Assembly: GCA_014656495.1 (NCBI GenBank)
Contig: BNCN01000010.1
Coordinates: 124,001 to 188,000 of the forward strand
From: Comamonas sp. KCTC 72670
GTDB taxonomy: Bacteria > Myxococcota > Myxococcia > Myxococcales > Myxococcaceae
DNA length: 64,000 nt
Reading direction: 5' to 3'
The first letter of the stretch is position 1. Each line of letters begins with the position of its first letter. Below are positions 1 through 7,726 of the stretch, in pieces. The notes under the pieces are model-generated. The model ran no database searches and was not told the origin of the DNA. It saw nothing but the letters and a program-made list of their open reading frames with translations. The position numbers and the translations under genes are program-made.

Positions 1-281
1 TTCATCTCCTCGATGGCCTTCTGGAGCACCGGACGCGCCAGCAGCTCCTGGCGAACGGTGAGCAGCCGCTGCTCGATGATTTCGCTCACCGTGCGCTGCA
101 CCATCTCCTCACCCGGCCGCTGCGGCTCCACGCGGACGACCACGGATGCCTCGTACATGCTTGGCCGGGTCATCACGATGGCCGCACCCACCACGAAGAC
201 CACTGCTGCGATGGCACCGACCAAGGCCTTGCGCCGCCACAGGGCGCCCAAAAGCTGGTCTGCCGTCATCCCTCGCTCCAT
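1..281 (-). CDS. exoC: Wzz/Wzc-type polysaccharide chain-length protein ExoC, N-terminal part (partial)
   Basis: The frame is open to the left edge, so only the first 93 codons are present. After a short cytoplasmic N-terminus (MTADQLLGALWRRKALVG) comes one hydrophobic segment at about residues 19-38, then the start of a periplasmic region with VRVEPQRPGEE, the layout of Wzz-domain proteins that control chain length in Wzx/Wzy export. The ATG at 281 has GGAGGAGG about eight bases upstream; an in-frame ATG at 299 is possible. It lies 32 bases downstream of exoB and the gene order OPX protein, barrel, Wzz matches the exoA-exoB-exoC start of the M. xanthus spore-coat (MASC) operon. The assignment to exoC is by context; the Wzz family call is the firmer part. 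Confidence 0.8.
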   Translation of the reverse strand, partial: MERGMTADQLLGALWRRKALVGAIAAVVFVVGAAIVMTRPSMYEASVVVRVEPQRPGEEMVQRTVSEIIEQRLLTVRQELLARPVLQKAIEEM

Positions 282-313
282 GTTCCGCTCCTCCTCCATC
301 CCACTCGCTGTAC

Positions 314-1459
314 CTACCAAGGCGTCACCACCAACCGGACGGCGAAGACATTTCGCGTCAAGTCCACCGTGCTCGCCGAATCCGCCAACCCCACCTGTGC
401 AATGCGATCCACCGCACCCTGCGCCGCCAGGCGCCGGTCGATGCGGTACTCCACACCACCACTCACCGCGTAGCCCTGCGACACCCGCGATGCTCCTCGG
501 AACACGGTCCATTCCACCGACGGGGCCACCCCGTTCCGGAAGAAGCTCGCCGCGCCGAACACCGAGAACTTCTGATTGAAACGACGCGCCAGCAGCACCG
601 ACGCGTAGTCCGCCCACAGCGCGTTCGTGAAACCGTTCGCGCCCACCAGGTCGTGCCCCGCGGACACGCCCACGTCCAGCAGCTCCCCTTCCCGCTGCAG
701 CTCCACATTCACGCGCGGAACCCAGCCGCCCTGCTGGCCCAGCGGGGCCAGGTACCGCACGGGGCCGCCCCGGACGGTCAAGGTGGTAGGCCGCGTCAGC
801 CGATACCGCAACCCCAGCGCCGCGCCGTGCGCCTGGCTCAGGCTCCCGTCATAGAGGAAGCCCTGATACCGGTACTCCAGGCCCAGGCTCAGCCGCCGCG
901 TCGTGCGGTACCAGGCCTCCAGCGACGGCGTATGCGCGTAGCCCGCCTGCTGGCCGACATCGATGATGCGCACCGCCTCGAAGCGGTAGCCCGCGCGGAC
1001 ATCCATCCGCTGCGTCACCCGGTTCGTCACGCCCAGCGTCGCCTGCGTGAAGAACGTGGGCAGCGTGGACCGCGCCAGGCCGTCACGCGGCAGCGAGCTG
1101 GGGTCGGTGACGCGGAACACCCGCACCGCGGCATCCAGCCGCAGCGTGCGCGACAGGAGCTGCCGGGCCTCGAGCCCGCCCCGGTGGTCCAGCGTCGTCC
1201 TGCCCGAGCCGTGCCGCATCAGCAGGTCGGCCGCGTAGAAGCTGTCCAGCGTGAGCCGTGCGTCCTTCGCCTCCAGTCCCAGCCGGGGCGTCAGCTTGGT
1301 CATCAACTGCCCGGTGCCGTCGCCGCCCAGCCGGAGGTCGTCGTCGAAACGCTCCTCCGCCGTCACCCGCAGGCGGGGCTCCCAGATGGTTGCCCCCTGC
1401 GCGGCGGGCGCCGCGAACATCAGGCCCGCGAGTAGCCACTTCTTCCAGTTGCCCTTCAC
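314..1459 (-). CDS. exoB: Outer-membrane beta-barrel of the spore-coat polysaccharide exporter, ExoB-like
   Basis: The protein has a signal peptide (KGNWKKWLLAGLMFAAPAAQGA) and a mature region made of alternating polar/hydrophobic strands with aromatic girdles and a C-terminal VTPW, typical of an integral outer-membrane barrel of roughly 380 residues. I prefer the GTG at 1459 because it starts directly at the signal peptide and has GGAGGG upstream. A GTG at 1528 is in frame and overlaps the exoA stop by four bases (GTGA), which would suggest coupling but adds 23 residues before the signal peptide. In M. xanthus each Wzx/Wzy pathway carries such a barrel next to a short OPX protein that lacks its own membrane-spanning part; the neighbour exoA is such a short OPX protein. 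Confidence 0.75.
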   Translation of the reverse strand: MKGNWKKWLLAGLMFAAPAAQGATIWEPRLRVTAEERFDDDLRLGGDGTGQLMTKLTPRLGLEAKDARLTLDSFYAADLLMRHGSGRTTLDHRGGLEARQLLSRTLRLDAAVRVFRVTDPSSLPRDGLARSTLPTFFTQATLGVTNRVTQRMDVRAGYRFEAVRIIDVGQQAGYAHTPSLEAWYRTTRRLSLGLEYRYQGFLYDGSLSQAHGAALGLRYRLTRPTTLTVRGGPVRYLAPLGQQGGWVPRVNVELQREGELLDVGVSAGHDLVGANGFTNALWADYASVLLARRFNQKFSVFGAASFFRNGVAPSVEWTVFRGASRVSQGYAVSGGVEYRIDRRLAAQGAVDRIAQVGLADSASTVDLTRNVFAVRLVVTPW

Positions 1460-1524
1460 CGTCGCCCTCCGTCCCGCACGCCAGCCACCGTCCACGACAC
1501 CCACGCCTCTGGATTCAACGTCCT

Positions 1525-2097
1525 TCACGGCACGACGATGGTGTCACCCGGGCGGAGCATGAGCTCATGGCCGCCATCCGGAGAGATGAGGTCGCGGTAG
1601 CGCACCGGAATCTGGCCGCCCTTGCTGTCGCTGCGGATGACGACGATGCCGTCCGAGTTGGCGAAGTCCGTGAAGCCCCCCGCCAGCGCGATGGCCTGCA
1701 GCAGCGAGACGCGGCCGCGCAGCGGATAGGCGCCCGGGTGGGCCACCTCGCCGGTGACGAACACGCGGCTGCTGTTCACCTCGCGGACGATGACCGTCAC
1801 GCGCGGCTCCTGCACATACGACTGGTAGGCCTGCTTCAGCGAGTCCGCCAGCTCCGTGGGCGTCTTGCCCGCCGCGTGGACCTCTCCCACCATGGGCATG
1901 GAGATGTAGCCATCCGGACGAACCGGCAGCGTCCGGGACAGCTCAGCGTCACGCCACACGGCGATGTCCAGCACGTCCTCGCGGCCAATCCGATAGGGCT
2001 GCTCCGTGTTGTCCACCTTCACCTGAGACTGGTGCGCGCACCCACCGAGGAGCATCACGCCCAACACCGTCCAGAACCCCGCGCTCGTCTTGCCCAT
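1525..2097 (-). CDS. exoA: Polysaccharide export lipoprotein (Wza/OPX family), ExoA/FdgA
   Basis: This 190-residue protein has a lipoprotein signal with the lipobox LGGC (Cys20), followed by a polysaccharide-export domain (YRIGREDVLDIAVW at about 36-49) and one SLBB-like segment (VFVTGEVAHPGAYPL). It ends with LMLRPGDTIVVP and lacks the C-terminal helix that forms the outer-membrane pore in E. coli Wza, so it needs a partner barrel, here exoB. It would act at the periplasmic face of the outer membrane in export of the spore-coat polysaccharide. GGGAGAG lies upstream of the ATG at 2097. It is the first gene of the operon and sits about 70 bases below a sigma-54-type promoter. M. xanthus exoA (fdgA) mutants are known to be defective in sporulation. 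Confidence 0.85.
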   Translation of the reverse strand: MGKTSAGFWTVLGVMLLGGCAHQSQVKVDNTEQPYRIGREDVLDIAVWRDAELSRTLPVRPDGYISMPMVGEVHAAGKTPTELADSLKQAYQSYVQEPRVTVIVREVNSSRVFVTGEVAHPGAYPLRGRVSLLQAIALAGGFTDFANSDGIVVIRSDSKGGQIPVRYRDLISPDGGHELMLRPGDTIVVP

Positions 2098-2175
2098 CGT
2101 CCACTCTCCCTCAACTGCGTGTGTCGCGCCTCCGGCCCATCCGCCGCCGGGCGTTGCTTCCGGCGGCGATGCCTT

Positions 2176-2191
2176 AGCAGCGCGTGTGCCA
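2176..2191 (-). promoter_or_regulatory. Sigma-54 (-24/-12) promoter for exoA
   Basis: On the minus strand the sequence reads TGGCACACGCGCTGCT. It has the -24 box TGGCAC, the GG-N10-GC spacing required by sigma-54, and CTGCT for the consensus TTGCW. The predicted start site is near 2166, giving a leader of about 70 bases before exoA. The 373-base gap 2098-2470 contains no convincing gene. It also holds a weaker plus-strand match (TGGCACGCGTCTTGG at 2388-2402, GG-N10-GG) facing the small gene at 2471. Known biology: exo transcription in M. xanthus depends on developmental enhancer-binding proteins, which fits. Confidence 0.65.
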
Positions 2192-2470
2192 CGTACCAGG
2201 GGGAGGGAAAGCCCATGGATCGCAGTGGGTTACGAAATGCCCTCCTGGGAGAGCCCATGGGGTTCGGGAAATTTTTCCGGCATCGTACCCGCGTCGCACC
2301 CGGTGCTTTCTTCAGCCTTTGCTCTGATCAGAGAACGACTTTTCCCTCTCCCACCCCCTCCACTTCCCATTTCACGTGTCAGATGGCTGGCACGCGTCTT
2401 GGATTGAGGTTCGGGCGAGGTAAGGAAGTCCACAACGCGTGATGAGTTCGCGAGAACGGGGGCGGGTCGG

Positions 2471-2668
2471 ATGAGGAAGGCAGCTGGGGCGGTGGCGGCG
2501 TCGTTCGCGATGGGCACGGGAGCCATGACCTTGATGGGCGTGGCGTTCGCAACCCAGATGGAGGCCGCGGTGGTGGCGGTGGTGGGACTGGCGCTGTACG
2601 CGAGCAGCGCCCTGCTGACGGGCAAGAGCCCCGCGGCGCCGGCGGCCAGCGTCGCGAAGCAGGCGTAG
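2471..2668 (+). CDS. Small hydrophobic protein, unknown function
   Basis: A 65-residue protein with two likely membrane segments (about residues 8-27 and 33-50) and a short Ala/Pro-rich tail ending in SVAKQA. I do not recognise a family. A purine-rich stretch (GGGGGCGGG) lies just upstream of the ATG, and codon third positions are strongly G/C, as in neighbouring genes, which argues for a real gene. It stands alone between the exo promoter region and a hairpin, with a weak sigma-54-like element about 80 bases upstream. It may be a single-gene unit expressed in development; that is inference. Confidence 0.5.
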   Translation: MRKAAGAVAASFAMGTGAMTLMGVAFATQMEAAVVAVVGLALYASSALLTGKSPAAPAASVAKQA

Positions 2669-2683
2669 TCGGATTCACGTGAA

Positions 2684-2718
2684 AGAGGCCTGGCGCCGCG
2701 TCGTGGCGCCGGGCCTCT
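2684..2718 (+). terminator. Terminator-like hairpin after the small membrane gene
   Basis: AGAGGCC-TGGCGCC at 2684-2697 pairs with GGCGCC-GGGCCTCT at 2705-2718 around a short loop. There is no T-run, so it may act as a stem-only terminator or simply separate the gene from the EVE gene downstream. Confidence 0.4.
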
Positions 2719-2762
2719 AGCGGTTGCGCCCGGCGCCCGCGCCTGCTCTATGGTGCGCCGCC

Positions 2763-3191
2763 ATGGCAAAGCCTCAGTACTGGCTCATCAAGAGCGAACC
2801 CTCCGTCTACGCCTACGCCCAGCTCGAGCAGGACGGGAAGACGGAGTGGACGGGCGTGCGCAACTTCGAAGCGCGCAACAACATCCGGGCGATGAAGCCC
2901 GGCGACCTCTGCCTCTACTACCACTCCAACGAGGACAAGGCCGTGGTGGGCGTGGCCCAGGTGCTCACGCCCCCGGGCCCCGACTCCACCGCGCCGGGTG
3001 AGGACTGGGCCGCCACGCACATGGGCCCCGTCACCGCCTTCACCCAGCCGGTGACGCTGGCCACCATCAAGGCCGCCGCCGCGCTGAGCGACTTCCCGCT
3101 CGTCACCCGAGGCCGGCTGAGCGTGGCGCCCGTCACCGCCCCCCACTTCAAGCAGGTGTTGAAGATGGGAAAAACAGTCCTACCGAAGTAG
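2763..3191 (+). CDS. EVE domain protein (PUA-like superfamily)
   Basis: The protein begins MAKPQYWLIKSEPSVY and continues with WTGVRNFEARNNIRAMKPGD and LCLYYHSNEDKAVVGVAQV, the hallmark strands of EVE domains, which resemble PUA/YTH folds and bind modified bases in nucleic acids. At 142 residues it is a complete single-domain member, close to the human thymocyte nuclear protein 1 type. The ATG at 2763 is chosen because the conserved N-terminus starts there; a start at 2724 would add 13 unconserved residues. It is a stand-alone gene here. Solitary EVE proteins are common housekeeping or stress genes of uncertain role in bacteria. Confidence 0.85.
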   Translation: MAKPQYWLIKSEPSVYAYAQLEQDGKTEWTGVRNFEARNNIRAMKPGDLCLYYHSNEDKAVVGVAQVLTPPGPDSTAPGEDWAATHMGPVTAFTQPVTLATIKAAAALSDFPLVTRGRLSVAPVTAPHFKQVLKMGKTVLPK

Positions 3192-3239
3192 TACCGCGAT
3201 GCTGGTGGAGCACTGCCCCCGGGGGCATACTCGGGCGCC

Positions 3240-3698
3240 GTGAGTGCCACTGACATCCGCCAGATTCCGGCGCGGGAGACGCGCGGCCTTCGACACGCCA
3301 TCCTCCGGCCCAACCAGCCCCCCGACATGGCCGTCTACCCGGGGGATGACGACGCGGACACGCTCCACCTGGGGGCCTTCACGCAGGGGCGTCTGGTGGG
3401 CGTGGCCTCGCTCTACCGCGAGCCGCCGCCGGACGCGCTGCGCACCACCACCGCGTGGCGGCTGCGAGGCATGGCCGTGGACCCCACCCTGCGTGGGCAC
3501 GGCCATGGCGCCGCCCTCCTGAAGGCGTGCATGGAGCATGCGGCCCAACAGGGCGGTTCCCAGGTGTGGTGCAACGCGCGCATGACGGCCTCAGGCTTCT
3601 ACCAGGCGCAGGGGTTCGCCCGCCGGGGCGAGCCCTTCGACCTTCCCGGCATCGGGCCGCACCACCTGATGTGGCGCAACCTCGAGACCTCGTCATGA
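3240..3698 (+). CDS. GNAT-family N-acetyltransferase
   Basis: A 152-residue single GNAT domain. The acetyl-CoA loop is visible as RGMAVDPTLRGHGHGAALL (about residues 76-94; motif A, R-G-x-G-x-G/A form), and the C-terminal strand-helix ASGFYQAQGFARRGEPF is typical of the fold. It starts with GTG at 3240. Its TGA overlaps the ATG of the chorismate mutase-prephenate dehydratase gene by four bases (ATGA), so the two are probably translated as a coupled pair. The substrate is unknown; coupling to an aromatic amino acid gene is suggestive but no more. Confidence 0.85.
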   Translation: MSATDIRQIPARETRGLRHAILRPNQPPDMAVYPGDDDADTLHLGAFTQGRLVGVASLYREPPPDALRTTTAWRLRGMAVDPTLRGHGHGAALLKACMEHAAQQGGSQVWCNARMTASGFYQAQGFARRGEPFDLPGIGPHHLMWRNLETSS

Positions 3699-4834
3699 CC
3701 ACCCTCCCCGACCTCGACGCCATCCGGACGTCCATCGAACGCATCGACGAGGAGATTCTCGATGCCCTGCGCCGCCGCATGGACCTGGCGGACGACGTGG
3801 CGAAGGCCAAGCTGGCCGCGGCGGCCCCCTTCCGGGACCAGCGCCGGGAAGACCTGCTGCTGCGCCGCATCCGCACCCGCGCCGCCGAGCATGGCCTGGA
3901 CCCGCACGAGGTGGAGCGCATCTGGCGCCTCTTCATCGACATGTCCGTGGCCCGCCAGCACGAGCTCGTCACGCGCCTGGACAGCACACCCCTGCGCGTG
4001 GGCTACCCGGGCGTGGAGGGCTCCTACAGCCACCTGGCCGCGCGCCGCCGCTACGCGAACCGCTCGGGCGGCGTGCTGCTCACCGGCTTCGACCTCACGC
4101 GCGAGGCCGTGGAGGCGCTCCGCCGGGGCGAGCAGGACCTGGTGCTGTTGCCCATCGAAAACACCACCGCGGGCAGCATGAACGAGACGTATGACCTGCT
4201 CGCCGAGGGCGGCGTGGTCATCACCGCGGAGCTGGTCAGCCAGGTGGACCACCGGCTGCTCGGCCTGCCCGGCGCGAGGCTGGAGGAACTGCGCGAGGTG
4301 CTGTCGCATCCGCAGGCGCTGGCGCAGTGCGAGACGTTCCTCCGGGAGAAGGTGCCCTGGGCCCGCGCGGTGCCGGACGTGGACACGGGCGGCGCGGCGC
4401 AGAAGGTCCGCGAGCGCAATGACGCGTCGGTGGCGGCCATCGCCAGCGAGACGGCGGCGCAGCGCTTCGGCTTGGAGGTGCTCGCCGCGGACCTTCAGCC
4501 GGCCTTCGACTACACGCGCTTCGTGGAGGTGGGCCGCGAGGCCACTCCGCTGGCGCCGGGCATCCCCTGCAAGACGTCGCTGATGGTGGTGCTGGAGCAC
4601 CGGCCCGGCACGCTGGGGGAGATGTTGCAGCGCCTCACGCTGCGCGGGGTGAACCTGAGCAAGCTGGAGTCGCGCCCCATCCCCGGGCAGCCGTGGCAGT
4701 ACCGCTTCTACCTGGACGTGGAGGGCCACGCGGCCTCCGCGGCGGTGACGGCGGCGCTGGAGGACATCCGCCCGCTCACCTCGTCGCTGCGCGTTTTGGG
4801 CACGTATGCCCGCGCGGAGGCGCCACATGGCTGA
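3695..4834 (+). CDS. pheA: Bifunctional chorismate mutase/prephenate dehydratase (P-protein)
   Basis: A 379-residue fusion that converts chorismate to prephenate and then to phenylpyruvate for phenylalanine synthesis. Residues 1-90 are an AroQ chorismate mutase (SIERIDEEILDALRRRMDLA, then the second helix). Residues 95-275 are the prephenate dehydratase domain, with GVEGSYSHLAA, LLPIENTTAGS and the catalytic TRF in FDYTRFVEV. The ACT domain from about 290 has PGTLGEMLQ and LESRPIPGQPW, the ESRP signature linked to phenylalanine binding. The ATG at 3695 overlaps the upstream GNAT stop, and the stop overlaps the start of a second dehydratase by eight bases. Confidence 0.95.
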   Translation: MTTLPDLDAIRTSIERIDEEILDALRRRMDLADDVAKAKLAAAAPFRDQRREDLLLRRIRTRAAEHGLDPHEVERIWRLFIDMSVARQHELVTRLDSTPLRVGYPGVEGSYSHLAARRRYANRSGGVLLTGFDLTREAVEALRRGEQDLVLLPIENTTAGSMNETYDLLAEGGVVITAELVSQVDHRLLGLPGARLEELREVLSHPQALAQCETFLREKVPWARAVPDVDTGGAAQKVRERNDASVAAIASETAAQRFGLEVLAADLQPAFDYTRFVEVGREATPLAPGIPCKTSLMVVLEHRPGTLGEMLQRLTLRGVNLSKLESRPIPGQPWQYRFYLDVEGHAASAAVTAALEDIRPLTSSLRVLGTYARAEAPHG

Positions 4835-5651
4835 GCCGCGAGCGCGCCGCATCGCCTTCCAGGGCGAGCCCGGCGCCTACGGTGAAGAAGCGCTGCGCGT
4901 GCTCCACGGCCCGGACGTGGAGGCCGTCCCCTGCCTCACCTTCCGCGCCGTCTTCGAGGCGGTGGCCGAGGGCCGCGTGGACGGCGGCGTGGTGCCCGTG
5001 GAGAGCGCGCTGGGGGGCCCTGTCGCCGAGACGGTGGACCTGCTCCTGGAGCATGACCTGGCCGTGACGGGCGAGCTGTCCCTGCGCATCCGCCACTGCC
5101 TGCTGGCCCCGCCCGGACAGGCGCTGGAGCAGGTTCAGCGCGCCTTGTCCCATCCGCAGGCGCTGGCGCAGTGCGCGGGCTACCTGCGGCGGCGCGGCAT
5201 CACCCCGGTGCCGGAGACGAACACCGCCATCGCCGCCCGGAAGGTCGCGCAGGAGGCGCTCCCGCACACGGCCGCCATCGCGAGCAAGCTGTCCGCGTCG
5301 CTGTATGGCCTGACGGTGCTGGAAGAAGGCGTGGAGGACTCGCCGGACAACTTCACGCGCTTTCTCACGCTGGGGCCCGCGCCCGAGCGGGCGTGGGCGC
5401 GGCGCAAGACGGCGCTGGCCTTCACCACGGACAACGGGCCGGGCGCGCTGTACCGCGTGCTGAGCGCCTTCTCCTCACGCGGCCTCAACGTGGCGCGGCT
5501 GGAGTCCCGGCCCCAGCGCCGCGCGTGGGAGTACGTCTGGTGCCTGGACGTGGACGGCGCGCTGGAGGACCCGCGGGTGCGCGAGGCGGTCTCCGCCGCC
5601 CAGGCCGCCTGCATCACCCTGCGGGTGCTCGGAAGCTACGGCGTGGCCTGA
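4827..5651 (+). CDS. Second prephenate dehydratase with ACT domain
   Basis: A 274-residue paralogue that has only the dehydratase and ACT parts. It starts RRIAFQGEPGAYGEEAL, keeps VVPVESALGGPVAE in place of the usual IENS/T segment, has the catalytic TRF (DNFTRFLTL), and carries PGALYRVLSAFSSRGLNVARL and ESRP in the ACT domain, so both activity and phenylalanine control look intact. The ATG at 4827 overlaps the end of pheA by eight bases, which implies coupling. Two dehydratases in tandem could form a hetero-oligomer, or one could prefer arogenate; the sequence alone does not decide. Confidence 0.9.
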   Translation: MAEPRARRIAFQGEPGAYGEEALRVLHGPDVEAVPCLTFRAVFEAVAEGRVDGGVVPVESALGGPVAETVDLLLEHDLAVTGELSLRIRHCLLAPPGQALEQVQRALSHPQALAQCAGYLRRRGITPVPETNTAIAARKVAQEALPHTAAIASKLSASLYGLTVLEEGVEDSPDNFTRFLTLGPAPERAWARRKTALAFTTDNGPGALYRVLSAFSSRGLNVARLESRPQRRAWEYVWCLDVDGALEDPRVREAVSAAQAACITLRVLGSYGVA

Positions 5652-5809
5652 CGCTCAGCCGGCGGGGCCACCCGTTCCCCATCCCCCAGGCGCGCGGCCT
5701 CGTCGTCCGCGCCGCGCCCCCGGAAGCTCGCGCGTGGCCCAACGCTCAGACGGCGGGGCCCGTCGAGCCGTCACCCAGGCGCACGGCCTCGTCGTACGCG
5801 CCGCGCACC
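5643..5809. repeat. Imperfect tandem repeat (about 91-base period): duplicated 3' end of the DAHP synthase gene
   Basis: The segment 5643-5720 and the segment 5734-5809 align closely: both contain gcgtggcc, acgctcag, cggcggggcc, caggcgc, cggcctcgtcgt and gcgccgcgc. The right copy is the true 3' end of the DAHP synthase gene (minus strand, encoding GAYDEAVRLGDG). Read on the minus strand, the left copy gives GADDEAARLGDG, the same protein end with substitutions. The left copy also begins inside the stop region of the second prephenate dehydratase gene. It is a short, decayed duplication at the point where the two genes converge. Confidence 0.75.
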
Positions 5810-6864
5810 AGGTTGACGTAGCGCTGGAGCGCCGGGAGCTGCTCCATCCGCAGCGCCTGCGGGCCATCACACAGCGCGGCCTCCGGGTGCGGGTGGAAGT
5901 CCACGAGCACCATGGAGGCGCCCGCGATGAGCCCCTGGCCAATGGCGTGGAAGATGTCGGGCAAGCCGTCCGGCGGCGGCGCGGCCTGGCCAATGGCGTG
6001 AGAGGGGTCCACGCACACGGGCAGGCGGGTGAGGCGCCGCACCACCGGCACGTGCGCGAAGTCCACCATGTTGCGGTGCGGGTCCCCCAGGTGCGTCTTC
6101 ACGCCGCGCAGGCAGAAGATGATCTTCGGGTTGCCCTCGCTCGCCACGTACTCACACGCGTTGAGGGACTCCTCCAGGGTGATGCCCATGCCCCGCTTGA
6201 AGAGCACCGGGAAGACGCGCTGCTGGCCAATGCTCTTGAGCAGCTCGAAGTTCTGCGCGTTGCGCGTGCCCACCTGGAGCATGACGCCCGTGGCGTTGCC
6301 GGAGCGCTCCAGCGCGTCGCGAATCTCGTCGATGTGACGCGGGTGCGTCACCTCCATCGCGATGACCTTGATGCCGTGCTTGCCCGCGGACTCGAAGACC
6401 CAGGGCAGGCAGGCCGCGCCCAGGCCCTGGAACTCGTACGGGTTGGTCCGGGGCTTGTAGGCCCCCATGCGCGTGGTGCGGATGCCGACGCGCGCGAGCG
6501 CCGCCATCATCGTGTCCACGTTCTCCGGGTTGTCCACGGCGCACAGGCCGGCGAACACGTTGACGGAGCGCTCGTCGAACTGGACGCCGTTGTACTCGAA
6601 GCCGGCGGACGTCCGCTGGCCCTTGTGCCGGCCAATGACGCGGTACTTCTGCGAGACGCGCACCACCTGCCGCACGCCCGGAATCTGCTCGAACGGCTCC
6701 ACGGGCACCTGCGCCGTCGAACCCAGCAGGTAGACCTCCGTGATCGTGTACTCGGAGCCGCCGATGACGTGCGTCCGAGGCGTCACGCCCTTGTACTGAG
6801 AGGCGACCTGCAGGACGGCGGACACCACGGACTCAGGCGAGTCCGGCTCGAGCATGACGATCAT
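5746..6864 (-). CDS. aroF: 3-deoxy-7-phosphoheptulonate (DAHP) synthase, class I beta
   Basis: A 372-residue protein for the first shikimate-pathway step (phosphoenolpyruvate plus erythrose 4-phosphate). Residues 1-70 form a ferredoxin-like/ACT-type regulatory domain (MIVMLEPDSPESVVSAVLQV). The barrel follows, with GAYKPRTNPYEFQGLG, LQVGTRNAQNFELL, FKRGMGITLEESLNACEYV, PVCVDPSHAIGQ and DFHPHPEAALCDGPQ, all close to family motifs. The usual GPCSVE loop reads GLCAVDN; the metal-binding Cys is kept but the Pro and Ser are changed. GGGAG precedes the ATG. It converges on the pheA block, which supports a role in phenylalanine supply. Confidence 0.9.
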   Translation of the reverse strand: MIVMLEPDSPESVVSAVLQVASQYKGVTPRTHVIGGSEYTITEVYLLGSTAQVPVEPFEQIPGVRQVVRVSQKYRVIGRHKGQRTSAGFEYNGVQFDERSVNVFAGLCAVDNPENVDTMMAALARVGIRTTRMGAYKPRTNPYEFQGLGAACLPWVFESAGKHGIKVIAMEVTHPRHIDEIRDALERSGNATGVMLQVGTRNAQNFELLKSIGQQRVFPVLFKRGMGITLEESLNACEYVASEGNPKIIFCLRGVKTHLGDPHRNMVDFAHVPVVRRLTRLPVCVDPSHAIGQAAPPPDGLPDIFHAIGQGLIAGASMVLVDFHPHPEAALCDGPQALRMEQLPALQRYVNLVRGAYDEAVRLGDGSTGPAV

Positions 6865-6894
6865 CTAGGTTCTCCCGGGCGGCGTTGTCAGACT

Positions 6895-6912
6895 TTACGT
6901 GAATTACGTGAA
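6895..6912. repeat. Perfect tandem direct repeat TTACGTGAA x2 upstream of the DAHP synthase gene
   Basis: Two abutting copies of the nonamer TTACGTGAA lie 31-48 bases upstream of the DAHP synthase ATG, in an AT-rich island of the 160-base gap between this gene and the TPR gene. Position and symmetry suit a regulator binding site or part of the promoter; no family can be named from this alone. Confidence 0.4.
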
Positions 6913-7024
6913 GTGTAGCGGAAAAAGGCCGCGTCAGGTGTAACATTCCGACCCGCCTCGCCGCGTCCGGACTTGAAACCGGGAGCGAAATCCAATCCGT
7001 GCGGTCCCTCCAGGGGTGCGCCTG

Positions 7025-7591
7025 CTAGCCCGGCACGGGACGCAGCCGGGTGGCGAGCTGCGCGTAGTGGTCTCTCTGCGCGGGGTCGCCCAGGTGCTCC
7101 CAGACGTCGGCCAGGGCCCGGGCGCATTCGGCGTACGCCGGGGACAGCTCCAGCGCGAGCTCGAAGACGTGCCGGGCCTGGCGGTAGCGGGCCTTGTCCG
7201 GACGGCGCGCCCCCCGGGTCAGCAGCGCGTTGCCCAGGTTGTAGATTTGAACGGCGGTGGACTCGCGGTAGCCCGGCGTGGGGTTGAGCTGCGTGGCGCG
7301 CTGGAGCAGTTGCGCGGCGGCCTCCGGCTCCCCCAGCTCCAACTGGCACAGCGCGGCCTCGCGGTGGGCCTCGGCTTCGTTGGGGTCCACCTCGATGGCG
7401 CGCTCGAAGCAGCGCAGCGCCTCCTCGAAGCGTTCGAGCGTGGCGAGCGAGGCGCCCTTCCCCGTGAGCGCCGGGACGTGCCGGGCGTCCGCGGCCAGCA
7501 CCTTGTCGAAGGCGGCGATGGCGGCCTCGTGGTCGCCGGCCATGGACAGGCTCACGCCGTCATTGAAGGCCGCGTACAGCAACTTGGACAT
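7025..7591 (-). CDS. Tetratricopeptide-repeat protein
   Basis: A 188-residue protein built of about four TPR units: AIAAFDKVLAADARHVPAL, ALRCFERAIEVDPNEAEA, AAQLLQRATQLNPTPGYR and ARHVFELALELSPAYAECA. There is no signal peptide or membrane segment, so it is a cytoplasmic scaffold protein. The gap of 135 bases to the caspase gene upstream and 160 bases to the DAHP synthase gene suggests a separate transcript or a late operon member. Partners are unknown. Confidence 0.85.
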   Translation of the reverse strand: MSKLLYAAFNDGVSLSMAGDHEAAIAAFDKVLAADARHVPALTGKGASLATLERFEEALRCFERAIEVDPNEAEAHREAALCQLELGEPEAAAQLLQRATQLNPTPGYRESTAVQIYNLGNALLTRGARRPDKARYRQARHVFELALELSPAYAECARALADVWEHLGDPAQRDHYAQLATRLRPVPG

Positions 7592-7726
7592 CGCTCCCCC
7601 AGGGAAAAGGTTGCACCGGCCGCGCTCCAGGGCCGGAGGGTCAGCCTCTCACCGGGGAAGTCCGTCTGGAAAGACGCCACTGCGCGGCGCCCTTTCGTCC
7701 CGCTGATGGGAGCCATTGGCCCCGAA

